A stretch of 64,000 nt of DNA from Crystallibacter permensis (lineage in GTDB: Bacteria > Actinomycetota > Actinomycetes > Actinomycetales > Micrococcaceae), in the NCBI RefSeq assembly GCF_025960875.1, contig NZ_JAODLR010000004.1, positions 248,001 to 312,000 of the forward strand, read 5' to 3'. Made by a program: the position numbers and the translations under genes. Numbering within the stretch: the first letter of the stretch is position 1; each line of letters opens with the position of its first letter. A model generated the notes under the pieces. It was given only the letters and a program-made list of their open reading frames with translations, had not been told where the DNA came from and made no database searches. Shown here in pieces: positions 8,389 through 17,618 of the stretch.

Positions 8389-9174
8389 CTAGCCCTTGAA
8401 GACCGGCTTGCGCTTTTCTTGGAACGCCTTGAAACCCTCGGCGTAGTCTTCGCTCTTGCACAGCTCGCCCTGGGCGGTGTTTTCCTCGTCCACGGCGGAC
8501 CACAGTCCCAGCCGCTGGTCGCGGATGTTCGCCACCAGTTCCTTCGAGGCGCGGAAGGCACCGGTGGCACCTTGGGCAACCTTGGCCACTGTGGCCCGTG
8601 TGCTGTCCAACAGTTCATCCGCCGGCATGGTCCGGCTGAACAGGCCGGCGCGGACAGCTTCTTCGCCGCTCATCAGGTCGGCCGTGTAGATCAGATCCAG
8701 CGTGCGGTGGGGACCGAGCCGCTCGGTGAACAACCAGTGGCCGCCGGAGTCCAGAGTGGCGCCAAGGTTGGCGAACGGCGAACCGATCTTCGCGTTGTCG
8801 GCAACGTAGACCACGTCGGTGGCGATGAGCAGTCCCAGGCCGACGCCGAGACATGCACCCTGTGCCGCCGCGAACGTGGGTGCCGGGAAGGCTGCCATCT
8901 TTTTGAGCAGCGGCGTCACCAGGTTTCCGAGGTAGCCGTACGCATCGTCGGTTTCGGGTACGACGCCGGAGATGTCCCGTCCGGCGCAGAAGCCCCGGCC
9001 TTCACCGCGGAGCAGCAACGCGCGGACGGAACCGTCAGCGGCGGCCGCAGCGGCGTCGTCGTACGCCTTTTCCAACTCAGCCAAGGCCTCTTCGTTGAGC
9101 GCGTTCATCTTCTGCGGCGCGTTCAGCACCACTTCGGCGACGTTGTTAGCGATCGACAACTCGATCATGCCCAC
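8389..9174 (-). CDS. paaG: PaaG-type 1,2-epoxyphenylacetyl-CoA isomerase (crotonase family)
   Basis: A 261-residue crotonase-fold enzyme, last gene of the paaABCDE operon. The oxyanion loop is seen as GFCAGRDISG and the second as AQGACLGVGLGLL. Where true hydratases have QPE, this protein has GSPFANLG, and it keeps an aspartate in GATLDSGGHW. That pattern fits the PaaG isomerase, which turns ring-epoxide phenylacetyl-CoA into the oxepin. The start is a GTG six bases after GGAG; an ATG two codons on is possible. It follows paaE by 47 bases. Confidence 0.8.
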   Translation of the reverse strand: MGMIELSIANNVAEVVLNAPQKMNALNEEALAELEKAYDDAAAAAADGSVRALLLRGEGRGFCAGRDISGVVPETDDAYGYLGNLVTPLLKKMAAFPAPTFAAAQGACLGVGLGLLIATDVVYVADNAKIGSPFANLGATLDSGGHWLFTERLGPHRTLDLIYTADLMSGEEAVRAGLFSRTMPADELLDSTRATVAKVAQGATGAFRASKELVANIRDQRLGLWSAVDEENTAQGELCKSEDYAEGFKAFQEKRKPVFKG

Positions 9175-9221
9175 GGTTTTCTCCTTCGGTGCAGGTGCAA
9201 TGCAGGTAAATTCAGCGGCGT

Positions 9222-10412
9222 TTACGCGTCGTAGTTGACGGTGATTTCATCGCCGGTGGGCCGGGTCTGGCAGGTCAACACGTAGCCGCGCTCGATCTCC
9301 TCTGGCTCCAGCGCGTAGTTCTCATCCATCTCGAACGTCCCGGAGACCACCTTGGCGCGGCAGGTGCCGCAGACGCCGCCGGCGCACGCGAAGGGAACAT
9401 CGGGACGGACGCGCAGTGCCGCGTTGAGCACGGTTTCGCGGGCATGCTTGGGGCTGGCCACCTGGGCGGAGAGTCCGTCGAGCTGGAAGTTGATTTCGTA
9501 GTTGTCTGCGTTCGGGTCCACCTCGACCGGGCGGCCGATGTTGCCCTGCGGCTTAGTCGGCTCGCCGGTGGTGAAGAGCTCGAACCGGATTTTCTCCGCC
9601 GGCACCCCACGCTCGGCCAGAGTGTCGCGGCAGAGCTGGACCAATTCGAACGGACCACAGAGGAACCACTCGTCGACGTCGTCCGTACGCAGCACGTCAT
9701 CGAAGAGGCTGGTGAGTTTTTCGGCGTCGATCCTGCCCGAGAGCAGTGGCGAGATGCGCTGTTCGCGGGAGAGCACGTGATGGACGGCGAAACGCGCCGG
9801 GTATTTGTCCTTCAGGTCCGCCAATTCCTCCACGAACATGACGTCCATGGCGGCCTTGTTCGCGTACACCAGGTCAAAACGGACGTTGTCGTTCGCGGCC
9901 AAAACGGTGCGGGCAATGGAGATTACCGGGGTGATGCCGGAACCGGCAGCGAACGCCACGAAAACGTCTTCGGCGTCCGTGTCGATGGCCTCCGGGCGGT
10001 TGATCTCCGTCATCTGGTGCTTGGAGATGAACGCACCCGTGGGGCTCATGACATCCAGGACGTCGCCGGCCTTCAGGTTCTCGTTGGCCCAGTTGGAGAA
10101 CAAGCCCCCGATGTCGCGTTTGATCGCCACACGGATCTCCCCCGGGCGGGGCTCGGCGCAGATGGAGTAGCTGCGGCGGACTTCCTGGCCCTCCATGGTG
10201 GTACGCAGCGCTACGTACTGGCCGGGGACGTAGTCGTACTGGCCCTGCAGTTCCTCGGGCACAGCGAAGGTGACCTCGATGGCCTCGTCGGTGAGGCGGC
10301 GGACCTCGGCAACGCTCAGCGGGTGGAAGGAGCCGCGCTTCTTGGCCGGCGCGTCGGTGGCAGTGCCGCCGGAAGCGTCGGAAGCTGAGGCCGGCGATGT
10401 GGAAGTAGTCAT
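9222..10412 (-). CDS. paaE: phenylacetyl-CoA epoxidase reductase subunit PaaE
   Basis: A 396-residue iron-sulphur flavoprotein that passes electrons from NADPH to the diiron epoxidase. An N-terminal ferredoxin-reductase half carries the FAD motif RRSYSIC and the nucleotide motif AAGSGITPVIS. The C-terminal plant-type [2Fe-2S] domain has CAGGVCGTC plus a downstream LTC cysteine. The first 25 or so residues are a Ser/Ala/Thr-rich tail. Its ATG directly abuts the paaD stop codon (TAAATG), so the two are translationally coupled. Confidence 0.93.
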   Translation of the reverse strand: MTTSTSPASASDASGGTATDAPAKKRGSFHPLSVAEVRRLTDEAIEVTFAVPEELQGQYDYVPGQYVALRTTMEGQEVRRSYSICAEPRPGEIRVAIKRDIGGLFSNWANENLKAGDVLDVMSPTGAFISKHQMTEINRPEAIDTDAEDVFVAFAAGSGITPVISIARTVLAANDNVRFDLVYANKAAMDVMFVEELADLKDKYPARFAVHHVLSREQRISPLLSGRIDAEKLTSLFDDVLRTDDVDEWFLCGPFELVQLCRDTLAERGVPAEKIRFELFTTGEPTKPQGNIGRPVEVDPNADNYEINFQLDGLSAQVASPKHARETVLNAALRVRPDVPFACAGGVCGTCRAKVVSGTFEMDENYALEPEEIERGYVLTCQTRPTGDEITVNYDA

Positions 10413-10952
10413 TTAGAGCACCTTGAAGTAATCGAAAGGTTCTTTGCACTCATTGCACTGATAGAGCGCCTTGCAGGAGGTGGAGCCAAACCGGGTCAGT
10501 TCACGGGTGTTGAGCGAGTTGCACTGCGGGCATTTCACACTGAGGCCCAGGCTGATCGGGCCGGTGCGGAGGGCAGCCATGCCGGTGGGCGGCGCGATGC
10601 CGTACTCCTCCAGCTTGGCCTTGCCCGAATCCGTCATCCAGTCCGTGGTCCAGGCCGGCGCCAAGACGAGCCTGACCCGCACGTCGCCGTAACCTTGTTC
10701 GCCAAGGGCGGCAACGACGTCGTCCTTGATGGCATCCATGGCGGGGCAGCCGGAATAGGTGGGCGTGATGGTCACGTCCACTGCCGGGTTGCCGTTGTCG
10801 TCGAATTCTCCAGGCACGACGTCGACACTGCGCAGGATTCCCAGCTCGGCGATATTGATGACGGGAATCTCAGGGTCGCAGACCGTCGCCGCGATGTCCC
10901 AGGCCCTGGCTGCTTCAGCCTCGGCCGGGCGCACTGCTGTGTTGGTAGACAT
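10413..10952 (-). CDS. paaD: PAA epoxidase maturation protein PaaD
   Basis: A 179-residue protein with an N-terminal MIP18/DUF59-type domain (CDPEIPVINIAELGILRSV) and a C-terminal four-cysteine ribbon (CPQC ... CNEC). PaaD is needed for the phenylacetyl-CoA epoxidase system and is thought to help assemble its metal or Fe-S centre. It lies 45 bases after paaC and touches paaE. All expected cysteines are present. Confidence 0.92.
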   Translation of the reverse strand: MSTNTAVRPAEAEAARAWDIAATVCDPEIPVINIAELGILRSVDVVPGEFDDNGNPAVDVTITPTYSGCPAMDAIKDDVVAALGEQGYGDVRVRLVLAPAWTTDWMTDSGKAKLEEYGIAPPTGMAALRTGPISLGLSVKCPQCNSLNTRELTRFGSTSCKALYQCNECKEPFDYFKVL

Positions 10953-10997
10953 ACCTGCTCCGTTATCTTTTGTTGACTCGTCTTGGCCGTTGCCGGT

Positions 10998-11825
10998 TTA
11001 CCAGGTGGCACCCGGGTGTTCGCGCGCGATGACCTGCATTTCCGCGAGGATGTAGCCCAGGTGTTCGCTGTGCTTGCCGCCGCGGCCACCGGTCATTGCC
11101 GGCTGCACGTCGGGGAGCTCCAGCCCTGCCTCATCCAGCACCTGCGCCATGAGGGCATCGAAGGGTTCGCGCATTTCGGACGGACGTGCGGCAACTCCGC
11201 CGAGGCGTTCGATGAGGTCGTCATCCTGGAACAGCTCCGCCACGTAGGGCCAGACCGAGTCGAGGCCGGCCTGGATGCGGCGCTTGGACTCCTCCGTGCC
11301 GTCGCCGAGGCGGATGGTCCACTGGATCGCGTGGTCCCGGTGGTAATCCACTTCCTTAAGCGCCTTAGCCGAGATGGCGGCGATCGTCTCGTCCGCGGAA
11401 TCGACCAGCCGTGAGTAGAGCTCGTGCTGGAAGATGGAGAACACCAGCTGGCGGGCGATGGTCTTGCCGAAGTCACCGTTAGGCTGCTCGACCAGGAAGC
11501 AGGAGCGGAATTCAGGTTCGCCGCGCCAGTAGGCCAGGTCATCCTCGGTCTTGCCCCAGGCGGAGCCGGCATAGGTGAGGAACGAGCGCGCGTGTCCGAG
11601 GAGGTCCAGGGCGATGTTGCCCAGGGCCACGTCTTCTTCGAGCTCGGGCGCACGGGAGATCCACCAGCCGAGCCGCTGGGCCAGGATCAGGGCGTCGTCC
11701 CCGAGGCGCAGTGCATATTCGCCGACGTCTTCGCCGACCTTGACACCACCGGCAACCCGCTCGGCCACGTCCTCGGGACGCAGGGCGTTGCCCGGCGTGA
11801 TGCGTGTTGCGCTTTCGCCGCTCAC
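10998..11825 (-). CDS. paaC: phenylacetyl-CoA epoxidase structural subunit PaaC
   Basis: A 275-residue ferritin-like helical subunit of the epoxidase; PaaC is the structural partner of catalytic PaaA. Recognisable stretches are LDLLGHARSFLTYAG, ARQLVFSIFQHELYSRL and EVDYHRDHAIQWTIRLGDG. It starts with GTG overlapping the paaB stop (GTGA), so translation is coupled. Length matches the family. Confidence 0.93.
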   Translation of the reverse strand: MSGESATRITPGNALRPEDVAERVAGGVKVGEDVGEYALRLGDDALILAQRLGWWISRAPELEEDVALGNIALDLLGHARSFLTYAGSAWGKTEDDLAYWRGEPEFRSCFLVEQPNGDFGKTIARQLVFSIFQHELYSRLVDSADETIAAISAKALKEVDYHRDHAIQWTIRLGDGTEESKRRIQAGLDSVWPYVAELFQDDDLIERLGGVAARPSEMREPFDALMAQVLDEAGLELPDVQPAMTGGRGGKHSEHLGYILAEMQVIAREHPGATW

Positions 11826-12178
11826 AGGTGCTTCACCCCTTCACTCTTCTTGTAGTACGTGGCGTGGCGGTAGTCCTTGCCCTTGGGCGATTCGAAGAAC
11901 TCACCCTTGGCATCCGGATCGCTGGCAACAATGGACGACGCCGGCACTACCCACAGCGATACGCCTTCGTTGCGCCGTGTGTACAGATCCCGTGCGTTAC
12001 GCACTGCCATGTCGGCGTCCGGTGCGTGCAGCGATCCTGCATGCACGTGCGAGAGTCCGCGGGATGACCTGACGAAAACCTCCCAGAGCGGCCAGGGTGC
12101 CTTCTCCGGTGTGTGGCCGATTTCCGTAGCGGGCGTCTTGTCCGACGTCCCCATTGCGGTCTGATCTGACGTTGCCAT
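11822..12178 (-). CDS. paaB: phenylacetyl-CoA epoxidase subunit PaaB
   Basis: A 118-residue small subunit that bridges PaaAC units in the epoxidase. The family core is seen as WPLWEVFVRSSRGLSHVHAG followed by ALRNARDLYTRR-like text (here AVRNARDLYTRRNEG). A Thr/Asp-rich tail of about 28 residues precedes the core. The ATG overlaps the paaA stop by one base (TAATG), and its own stop overlaps the paaC start. Confidence 0.93.
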   Translation of the reverse strand: MATSDQTAMGTSDKTPATEIGHTPEKAPWPLWEVFVRSSRGLSHVHAGSLHAPDADMAVRNARDLYTRRNEGVSLWVVPASSIVASDPDAKGEFFESPKGKDYRHATYYKKSEGVKHL

Positions 12179-13173
12179 TAGGCTACCTGTGCTTTCTGTG
12201 CCTTCTTAGCTGCGTAGGCAGCTGCTGCTTCGCGTACCCATGCGCCGTTCTCGTGCGCCTCGCGGCGGCGTTCCATCCGCTGGGCATTGCAGGGGCCGCG
12301 GCCCTTGAGGACCTCGTAGAACTCATTCCAATCGAGCTCGCCGTACTCCCACTTGCCGGTTTCTTCATTGAAGCGGATCTTGTCATCGGGCAGGGTCAGT
12401 CCGAGGACCTTTACCTGTTCCTGGATCATGCCGACGAAACGCTGGCGCAGCTCGTCATTGGAGAAACGCTTGATGTTCCAGCGCATGGACTGCTGCGAGT
12501 TCGGGGATTCGTCGTCGTTCGGGCCGAACATCATCAGCGCCGGAGCGTAGAAGCGGTTGACCGCATCCTGGGCCATCTGCTTCTGCGCAGGCGTGCCGCT
12601 GGCCAGCTCGAGCAGGATCTCGAAGCCCTGACGCTGGTGGAAGGACTCTTCCTTGCAGACCCGCACCATGGCCCGGCCGTAGGGACCGTAGGAAGCACGG
12701 CACAGCGGCACCTGGTTGACAATAGCGGCACCGTCCACCAGCCAGCCGATGGCGCCCATGTCCGCCCAGGTGAGCGCGGGGTAGTTGAAGATGGAGGAGT
12801 ACTTCGCCTTGCCGCTGAGCAGCTGGTCGAAGAGCTCGTCGCGGGGCGTCCCCAGGGTCTCTGCCGCCGAGTACAGGTAGAGGCCGTGCCCGGCTTCGTC
12901 CTGCACCTTGGCCATCAGGATGGCCTTGCGCTTCAGCGACGGGGCGCGCGTGATGAAGTTCGCCTCCGGCTGCATTCCGATGATTTCGGAGTGGGCGTGC
13001 TGGGAAATCTGCCGGGTCAGGGTCTTCCGGTACCCGGCCGGCATCCAGTCCGCCGGTTCGATCCGTGAATCCTCAGCGATGATCTTGTCAAAGTAGGCCT
13101 GGCCGGCCTCGTCCTCAGCGGACGGAACAGGCTGCAACTGTGTGTCCCGGGGGGATTGCGTCTGCGTTGCCAT
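12178..13173 (-). CDS. paaA: phenylacetyl-CoA epoxidase catalytic subunit PaaA
   Basis: A 331-residue diiron monooxygenase subunit that epoxidises the aromatic ring of phenylacetyl-CoA. Metal-ligand helices are visible as [15 protein letters not shown] (E..H) and [13 protein letters not shown] (E..H). I chose the ATG at 13173, with GAGG eight bases upstream; a GTG three codons earlier is less well spaced. It is the first gene of paaABCDE-paaG. A PaaR-type operator lies 45 bases upstream. Confidence 0.95.
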   Translation of the reverse strand: MATQTQSPRDTQLQPVPSAEDEAGQAYFDKIIAEDSRIEPADWMPAGYRKTLTRQISQHAHSEIIGMQPEANFITRAPSLKRKAILMAKVQDEAGHGLYLYSAAETLGTPRDELFDQLLSGKAKYSSIFNYPALTWADMGAIGWLVDGAAIVNQVPLCRASYGPYGRAMVRVCKEESFHQRQGFEILLELASGTPAQKQMAQDAVNRFYAPALMMFGPNDDESPNSQQSMRWNIKRFSNDELRQRFVGMIQEQVKVLGLTLPDDKIRFNEETGKWEYGELDWNEFYEVLKGRGPCNAQRMERRREAHENGAWVREAAAAYAAKKAQKAQVA

Positions 13174-13217
13174 GATGGTCACCTCACTATGGGGGAAATT
13201 TCCGGCGCGAAATATTT

Positions 13218-13233
13218 ACCGACCGTTCGTTCA
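13218..13233 (+). promoter_or_regulatory. predicted PaaR operator upstream of paaA
   Basis: ACCGACCGTTCGTTCA fits the motif ACCGANCGNNCGTTCA shared with sites before paaR, paaZ and paaJ in this window. It lies 45 bases before the paaA start, a position suited to blocking RNA polymerase. Confidence 0.65.
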
Positions 13234-13271
13234 GGATATAGTCACGTCGACGAGCCCGTCAAGCGTCACTC

Positions 13272-13285
13272 GCCGAGCGTTCGGT
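13272..13285. promoter_or_regulatory. second, weaker PaaR-like box between paaA and the oligopeptidase gene
   Basis: GCCGAGCGTTCGGT is a near-perfect palindrome related to the PaaR motif. It lies 54 bases from the first site and about 56 bases before the oligopeptidase start, so it might serve either gene. Confidence 0.45.
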
Positions 13286-13340
13286 TCACCTGTCAGCCAA
13301 ACCTGGCGGCCACACGGAACCCGGTCTATATATTTGGGGC

Positions 13341-15569
13341 ATGAGCCACTCTCCCGCAGACACCGCAGCAGACTCCCCTACCACCGGCACTGCCAACCCG
13401 GCCGGCCAGACTCTGCCGGCAGGGCTGCCGCAGCCGCCGGTCGCACGGAAGGAACCGGTGGAGCGCACCCATCACGGTGACACTTTCGTGGACAACTACG
13501 AATGGCTCCGCGAGAAGGAGAATCCGGAGGTCGCGGCCCATCTGCAGGCCGAAAACCAGTACACCGACGCCGTCACCGCCGACCAGCAGCCGCTGCGCGA
13601 GGCGATCTTCAACGAGATCAAGAACCGCACGCAGGAAACCGATCTCTCCGTCCCCGTCCGCAAGGACGGCTGGTGGTACTACGGGCGGATGGAAGAGGGC
13701 AAGCAGTACGGCATCCAATGCCGCGTCAAGGCACAGGACACCGGTGACACGGAGGCAGACTGGACCCCGCCGCAGGTTGAACCGGGCACCGAAGTGCCGG
13801 GCGAGCAGATCCTGCTGGACGGCAACGCCGAGGCCGAGGGCCACCCCTTCTTCTCCCTTGGCGGCGCGGCGGTCACCCGCGACGGCAACCTCTATGCCTA
13901 CGCCGTGGACAACGCCGGAGACGAGCGGTTCACGCTGCGGATCAAGGACCTGCGGACCGGCGAGTTGCTGCCGGACGTGGTGGAGAACGTCTTCTATTCG
14001 CTGGCCTTCTCCCCCGACGGCACCCAGGTCTTCTACACCGTGGTGGACGATTCCTGGCGGCCGCACCAGATCAAATCCCACACGCTCGGCACCGAGGTGA
14101 GCTCCGACGTCGTTGTTTATCAGGAAGACGATCCCGCAATGTGGACCGGTTTCGAGCTCTCCGCCGACCGCCGGCACCTGGTTATTGGGATCGGCTGCTC
14201 CGAATACAGCGAGACCCGCCTGCTTGATTTCGTGCACCAGGATGCAGGCCTGTGCACCATCATTTCGCGCGACGAGCGCATCCTCTACGAGGCCGAACCG
14301 TTCCTGCTCGACGGGGTGGAGAAGGTTTTGCTCACGCACAACAAGGACGCGGTCAACTCCATGGTTTCCGTGGTGGACGCGGCCGAGTTCGCCAAGCCGC
14401 TGGCACAGCAGCGCTGGGATACCGTCACAGCGCACGACGACGGCGTGCGGGTCAACGGCGCCGGGGTCACCGCTACGCACGTGGTGCTTTCCGTACGCAA
14501 AGACACGATCGAGCGGGTCCAGATCATCCCGCTGGCAGGGCTGGGTACGCCCGGGCAGGCGCAACCGGTGGAGCCGGACTTCGACGAGGAGCTTTACACC
14601 GCCGGTGTCGGCGGCTCCGACTACGACGCGCCGGTCATCCGGCTCGGCTACAGCTCGTTCCTGACGCCGCCCCGGGTTTACGACTACGAACTGGCTACCG
14701 GGGAGTTGTTCCTGCGCAAGGAGACGCCGGTCCTGGGAGGCTACCGGTCCGAGGACTACGTCGCCGAGCGGGCGTGGGCCACCGCGCAGGACGGGACGAA
14801 GATTCCGCTCTCGGTTGTCCGCAAGGCCACGGTGGAGCGCAATTCCGCCAATCCTGCGCTCATCTACGGCTATGGCAGCTACGAGCTCAGCATGGATCCG
14901 GGCTTCAACACCGCCCGGCTGTCACTGCTGGACCGCGGCGTCGTGTTCGTCATTGCGCACGTGCGCGGCGGCGGCGAGGTGGGACGCAAGTGGTACGACG
15001 ACGGCAAGAAGCTGGCCAAGAAGAACACCTTTACCGACTTCATCGACGCCACCGACTGGCTGGCGGCTTCCGGCTGGGCGGATCCGGCGCAGATTGCCGC
15101 GATGGGCGGTTCCGCCGGCGGCCTGCTGATGGGTGCCATTGCCAACCTGGCGCCGGAAAAGTACGCGGCCATTGTGGCCCAGGTGCCGTTTGTGGACCCG
15201 CTGACCTCGATCCTTGATCCGGACCTGCCGCTCTCGGCCCTGGAGTGGGAAGAATGGGGTAATCCGATCACGGACCCCGAAGTCTATGCCTACATGAAGT
15301 CCTACTCGCCGTACGAGAACGTGCATGAGGCTGCTTATCCGTGCATCGCGGCGGTGACCAGCTTCCATGACACCCGCGTGCTTTATGTGGAGCCGGCGAA
15401 GTGGGTGGCACGGCTGCGCGAGGCCACCACGGCAACGGAGCCGATTGTGCTCAAGACCGAGATGGACGGCGGCCACGGCGGTGCCTCGGGCCGGTACGAA
15501 GCCTGGAAGGACCGGGCCTGGGACTACGCCTTCGTCCTTGCGGCACTGGATGCCCGCGAACTGATCTAG
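13341..15569 (+). CDS. oligopeptidase B-like S9 serine peptidase
   Basis: A 742-residue S9A peptidase that cuts short peptides, probably after Arg or Lys. An N-terminal beta-propeller (about 60-440) precedes an alpha/beta-hydrolase domain with the nucleophile serine in GGSAGGLLMG and the catalytic histidine in DGGHGGASGR. HVRGGGEVGRKWYDDGK is the family signature. No signal peptide is present, so it is cytoplasmic. A TATATT -10 box (13329-13334) ends six bases before the ATG, suggesting a leaderless mRNA. It diverges from paaA but has no known role in PAA breakdown. Confidence 0.9.
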   Translation: MSHSPADTAADSPTTGTANPAGQTLPAGLPQPPVARKEPVERTHHGDTFVDNYEWLREKENPEVAAHLQAENQYTDAVTADQQPLREAIFNEIKNRTQETDLSVPVRKDGWWYYGRMEEGKQYGIQCRVKAQDTGDTEADWTPPQVEPGTEVPGEQILLDGNAEAEGHPFFSLGGAAVTRDGNLYAYAVDNAGDERFTLRIKDLRTGELLPDVVENVFYSLAFSPDGTQVFYTVVDDSWRPHQIKSHTLGTEVSSDVVVYQEDDPAMWTGFELSADRRHLVIGIGCSEYSETRLLDFVHQDAGLCTIISRDERILYEAEPFLLDGVEKVLLTHNKDAVNSMVSVVDAAEFAKPLAQQRWDTVTAHDDGVRVNGAGVTATHVVLSVRKDTIERVQIIPLAGLGTPGQAQPVEPDFDEELYTAGVGGSDYDAPVIRLGYSSFLTPPRVYDYELATGELFLRKETPVLGGYRSEDYVAERAWATAQDGTKIPLSVVRKATVERNSANPALIYGYGSYELSMDPGFNTARLSLLDRGVVFVIAHVRGGGEVGRKWYDDGKKLAKKNTFTDFIDATDWLAASGWADPAQIAAMGGSAGGLLMGAIANLAPEKYAAIVAQVPFVDPLTSILDPDLPLSALEWEEWGNPITDPEVYAYMKSYSPYENVHEAAYPCIAAVTSFHDTRVLYVEPAKWVARLREATTATEPIVLKTEMDGGHGGASGRYEAWKDRAWDYAFVLAALDARELI

Positions 15570-15599
15570 TTATTTAGCCCCCTCGGAGAGAGTGCGACG

Positions 15600-15633
15600 G
15601 CGAGGCTGTTGCAGCTTTCTGCGGCAGCCTCGC
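15600..15633 (+). terminator. hairpin after the oligopeptidase gene
   Basis: Arms GCGAGGCTG and CAGCCTCGC pair perfectly around a 16-base loop, 31 bases after the stop codon. No T run follows. Confidence 0.45.
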
Positions 15634-15701
15634 TTCCGGCTGGGTGCTGCTGGTGCCTTCTGCTGACTGGGATGACTTGACTTGGCTCACAAATCAGGAT
15701 T

Positions 15702-15720
15702 ACCTAATGAACATTCGGTA
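15702..15720 (+). promoter_or_regulatory. weak PaaR-like box upstream of paaI-paaK
   Basis: ACCTAATGAACATTCGGTA contains, on the reverse strand, TACCGAATGTTCA, a partial match to the PaaR motif found elsewhere in the window. It ends 20 bases before the paaI start. Confidence 0.45.
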
Positions 15721-15740
15721 AAGAACAGCGAGGGGCCCAC

Positions 15741-16232
15741 ATGACGGAAATCGACGTCGACACCAACCTCGGCGGGCACCCCGACAGCCCGGCCGCGGAA
15801 TCTGCTGCGCCCTTCCATCCGGCCTTCGTCAACGACCAGGCAGCCGCGTGGATGGGCGTGGAACTGGTTCGCGCGGAGTTCGGTGATGTTGTCATCCGGA
15901 TGCGCTTGCGGGACGAGATGCTCAACGGCTTCGGCATGGCGCAGGGCGGCATGATCTTCGCCTTCGCCGACGTCGCCTTCGCACTGGCCTGTAATGATCC
16001 GCACGGTGACGGCAGCACCATTACCGTTGCCTCCGGCGTCGATGTTAATTTCATGAATCCGGGGTTTTCCGGCCGTCAACTGACTGCCACTGCCACCCTC
16101 GTCAACCAGACCGGCCGCAGCGGTCTGTACGACATCCGCGTGACCCAGGAGTCCGGGAGCGGCGAGGAAGTCCTCGCCGAGTTCCGCGGCAGATCGCGCA
16201 CCGTACCCAACCCCGCCGCCAAAAAGCACTAG
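15741..16232 (+). CDS. paaI: hydroxyphenylacetyl-CoA thioesterase PaaI
   Basis: A 163-residue hotdog-fold thioesterase. The core GFGMAQGGMIFAFADVAFALACN matches PaaI, including the glycine pair and the catalytic-site aspartate region. PaaI hydrolyses dead-end ring-hydroxylated phenylacetyl-CoA and so frees CoA. It has a GAGGGG ribosome binding site and is followed after 11 bases by paaK, so the two are one operon. A second hotdog protein of the cluster (start 21234) is only distantly similar. Confidence 0.9.
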   Translation: MTEIDVDTNLGGHPDSPAAESAAPFHPAFVNDQAAAWMGVELVRAEFGDVVIRMRLRDEMLNGFGMAQGGMIFAFADVAFALACNDPHGDGSTITVASGVDVNFMNPGFSGRQLTATATLVNQTGRSGLYDIRVTQESGSGEEVLAEFRGRSRTVPNPAAKKH

Positions 16233-16243
16233 CAAGGACCTCT

Positions 16244-17587
16244 TTGATGACCACCACCACCGGAACGAAAGCCCGCAAGTCCACTCCGGCTGAGCCCGAG
16301 ACCCTCGATCCCGAGGAGCTGATGAGCCGTGACGAAATCGAAGCCCTTCAGCTTGCGCGCCTGCAGCACACCGTGGCTTACGCCTACGAACGTGTGCCGA
16401 TGTACAAGAAGAAGTTCGACGACGCCGGCGTGCGCCCGGAGGACCTGAAGGAACTGGCGGATCTGGCGAAGTTCCCATACACGGACAAGGAAGACCTCCG
16501 CCAGTCCTACCCGTTCGGCATGTTTGCGGTTCCGCAGAACGAGGTAGCCCGCATTCACGCCTCGTCCGGCACCACTGGCCGGGCCACGGTGGTCGGCTAC
16601 ACCAAGGGCGACCTTGAACGCTGGGAGACGCTGTTCGCCCGGTCGCTGCGCGCCTCCGGCGTCAAGAAGGGCTGGAAGGTCCATAACGCCTACGGCTATG
16701 GCCTCTTCACTGGCGGCCTCGGCGCACACTACGGTGCCGAAAAGCTTGGCTGCACGGTTATCCCCATGTCCGGCGGCCAGACCGAAAAGCAGATCCAGCT
16801 GATCCAGGACTTCGAGCCGGATGCCATCCTCTGCACCCCCACCTACCTGCTGACCATCGTTGATGCCATGGAACGCAAGGGCCTGGACCCGCGCCAGACC
16901 TCACTGAAGGTTGCCGTGCTCGGTGCCGAACCGTGGACCGAGGAAATGCGGCACGAGCTCGAAACCAAGCTCGACATTGACGCCTGCGACATCTACGGCC
17001 TCTCCGAAGTCATGGGTCCGGGCGTAGCCGGCGAGTGCATCGATTACAAGGACGGCTCCACAATCTGGGAGGACCACTTCCGCCCCGAGATCATCGATCC
17101 GTCAACGGATGAAGTGCTGGCCGACGGCGAACACGGCGAACTGGTGTTCACCTCGCTGACCAAGGAAGCCATGCCGGTCATCCGCTACCGCACCCACGAC
17201 CTGACCCGGCTGCTGCCGGGCACGGGCCGGGCCAACATGCGCCGCATCGGCCGGATCACCGGGCGCAGCGATGACATGATCATCCTGCGCGGCGTGAACC
17301 TGTTCCCCACCCAGATCGAGGAAATCGCGCTGCGGGTTCCGGGCCTGAGCCCGCACTTCCAGCTCGAAATCACCCGGCCGGGGCGGATGGACGAGCTGAC
17401 CGTGAAGATCGAACGCCGCGACGACTGCACGGCCGAAACCGCCGCCACGGCTGCCAAGGACCTGCAGAAGCAGATCAAGATCCACGTCGGCACCAGCTGC
17501 CGGATCGACATCGTTGAACCTGGCTCCCTCGAGCGGTCCAACGGCAAGCTCCGCCGGGTCTATGACCTGCGCAAGCTCGAGAGCTGA
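16244..17587 (+). CDS. paaK: phenylacetate-CoA ligase PaaK
   Basis: A 447-residue AMP-forming ligase that activates phenylacetate with ATP and CoA, the entry step of the pathway. The P-loop SSGTTGRATVVGYTKGD, the YGLSEVMGPGVAGEC segment and the C-terminal RGVNLFPTQIEEI part are all present. Length is typical. It is downstream of paaI and upstream of the TetR gene, whose operator overlaps the paaK stop region. Confidence 0.95.
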   Translation: MMTTTTGTKARKSTPAEPETLDPEELMSRDEIEALQLARLQHTVAYAYERVPMYKKKFDDAGVRPEDLKELADLAKFPYTDKEDLRQSYPFGMFAVPQNEVARIHASSGTTGRATVVGYTKGDLERWETLFARSLRASGVKKGWKVHNAYGYGLFTGGLGAHYGAEKLGCTVIPMSGGQTEKQIQLIQDFEPDAILCTPTYLLTIVDAMERKGLDPRQTSLKVAVLGAEPWTEEMRHELETKLDIDACDIYGLSEVMGPGVAGECIDYKDGSTIWEDHFRPEIIDPSTDEVLADGEHGELVFTSLTKEAMPVIRYRTHDLTRLLPGTGRANMRRIGRITGRSDDMIILRGVNLFPTQIEEIALRVPGLSPHFQLEITRPGRMDELTVKIERRDDCTAETAATAAKDLQKQIKIHVGTSCRIDIVEPGSLERSNGKLRRVYDLRKLES

Positions 17588-17602
17588 CCGACCGAACGTT
17601 CA
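17587..17602 (+). promoter_or_regulatory. predicted PaaR operator upstream of paaR
   Basis: ACCGACCGAACGTTCA matches ACCGANCGNNCGTTCA exactly and ends 16 bases before the TetR start. It overlaps the paaK stop codon by one base. It points to autoregulation. Confidence 0.65.
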
Positions 17603-17618
17603 TGGAAAGATAGTTGTC

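Noticed and set aside
13326-14564. 412-codon open frame on the minus strand
   Set aside because: Antisense shadow of the oligopeptidase gene.
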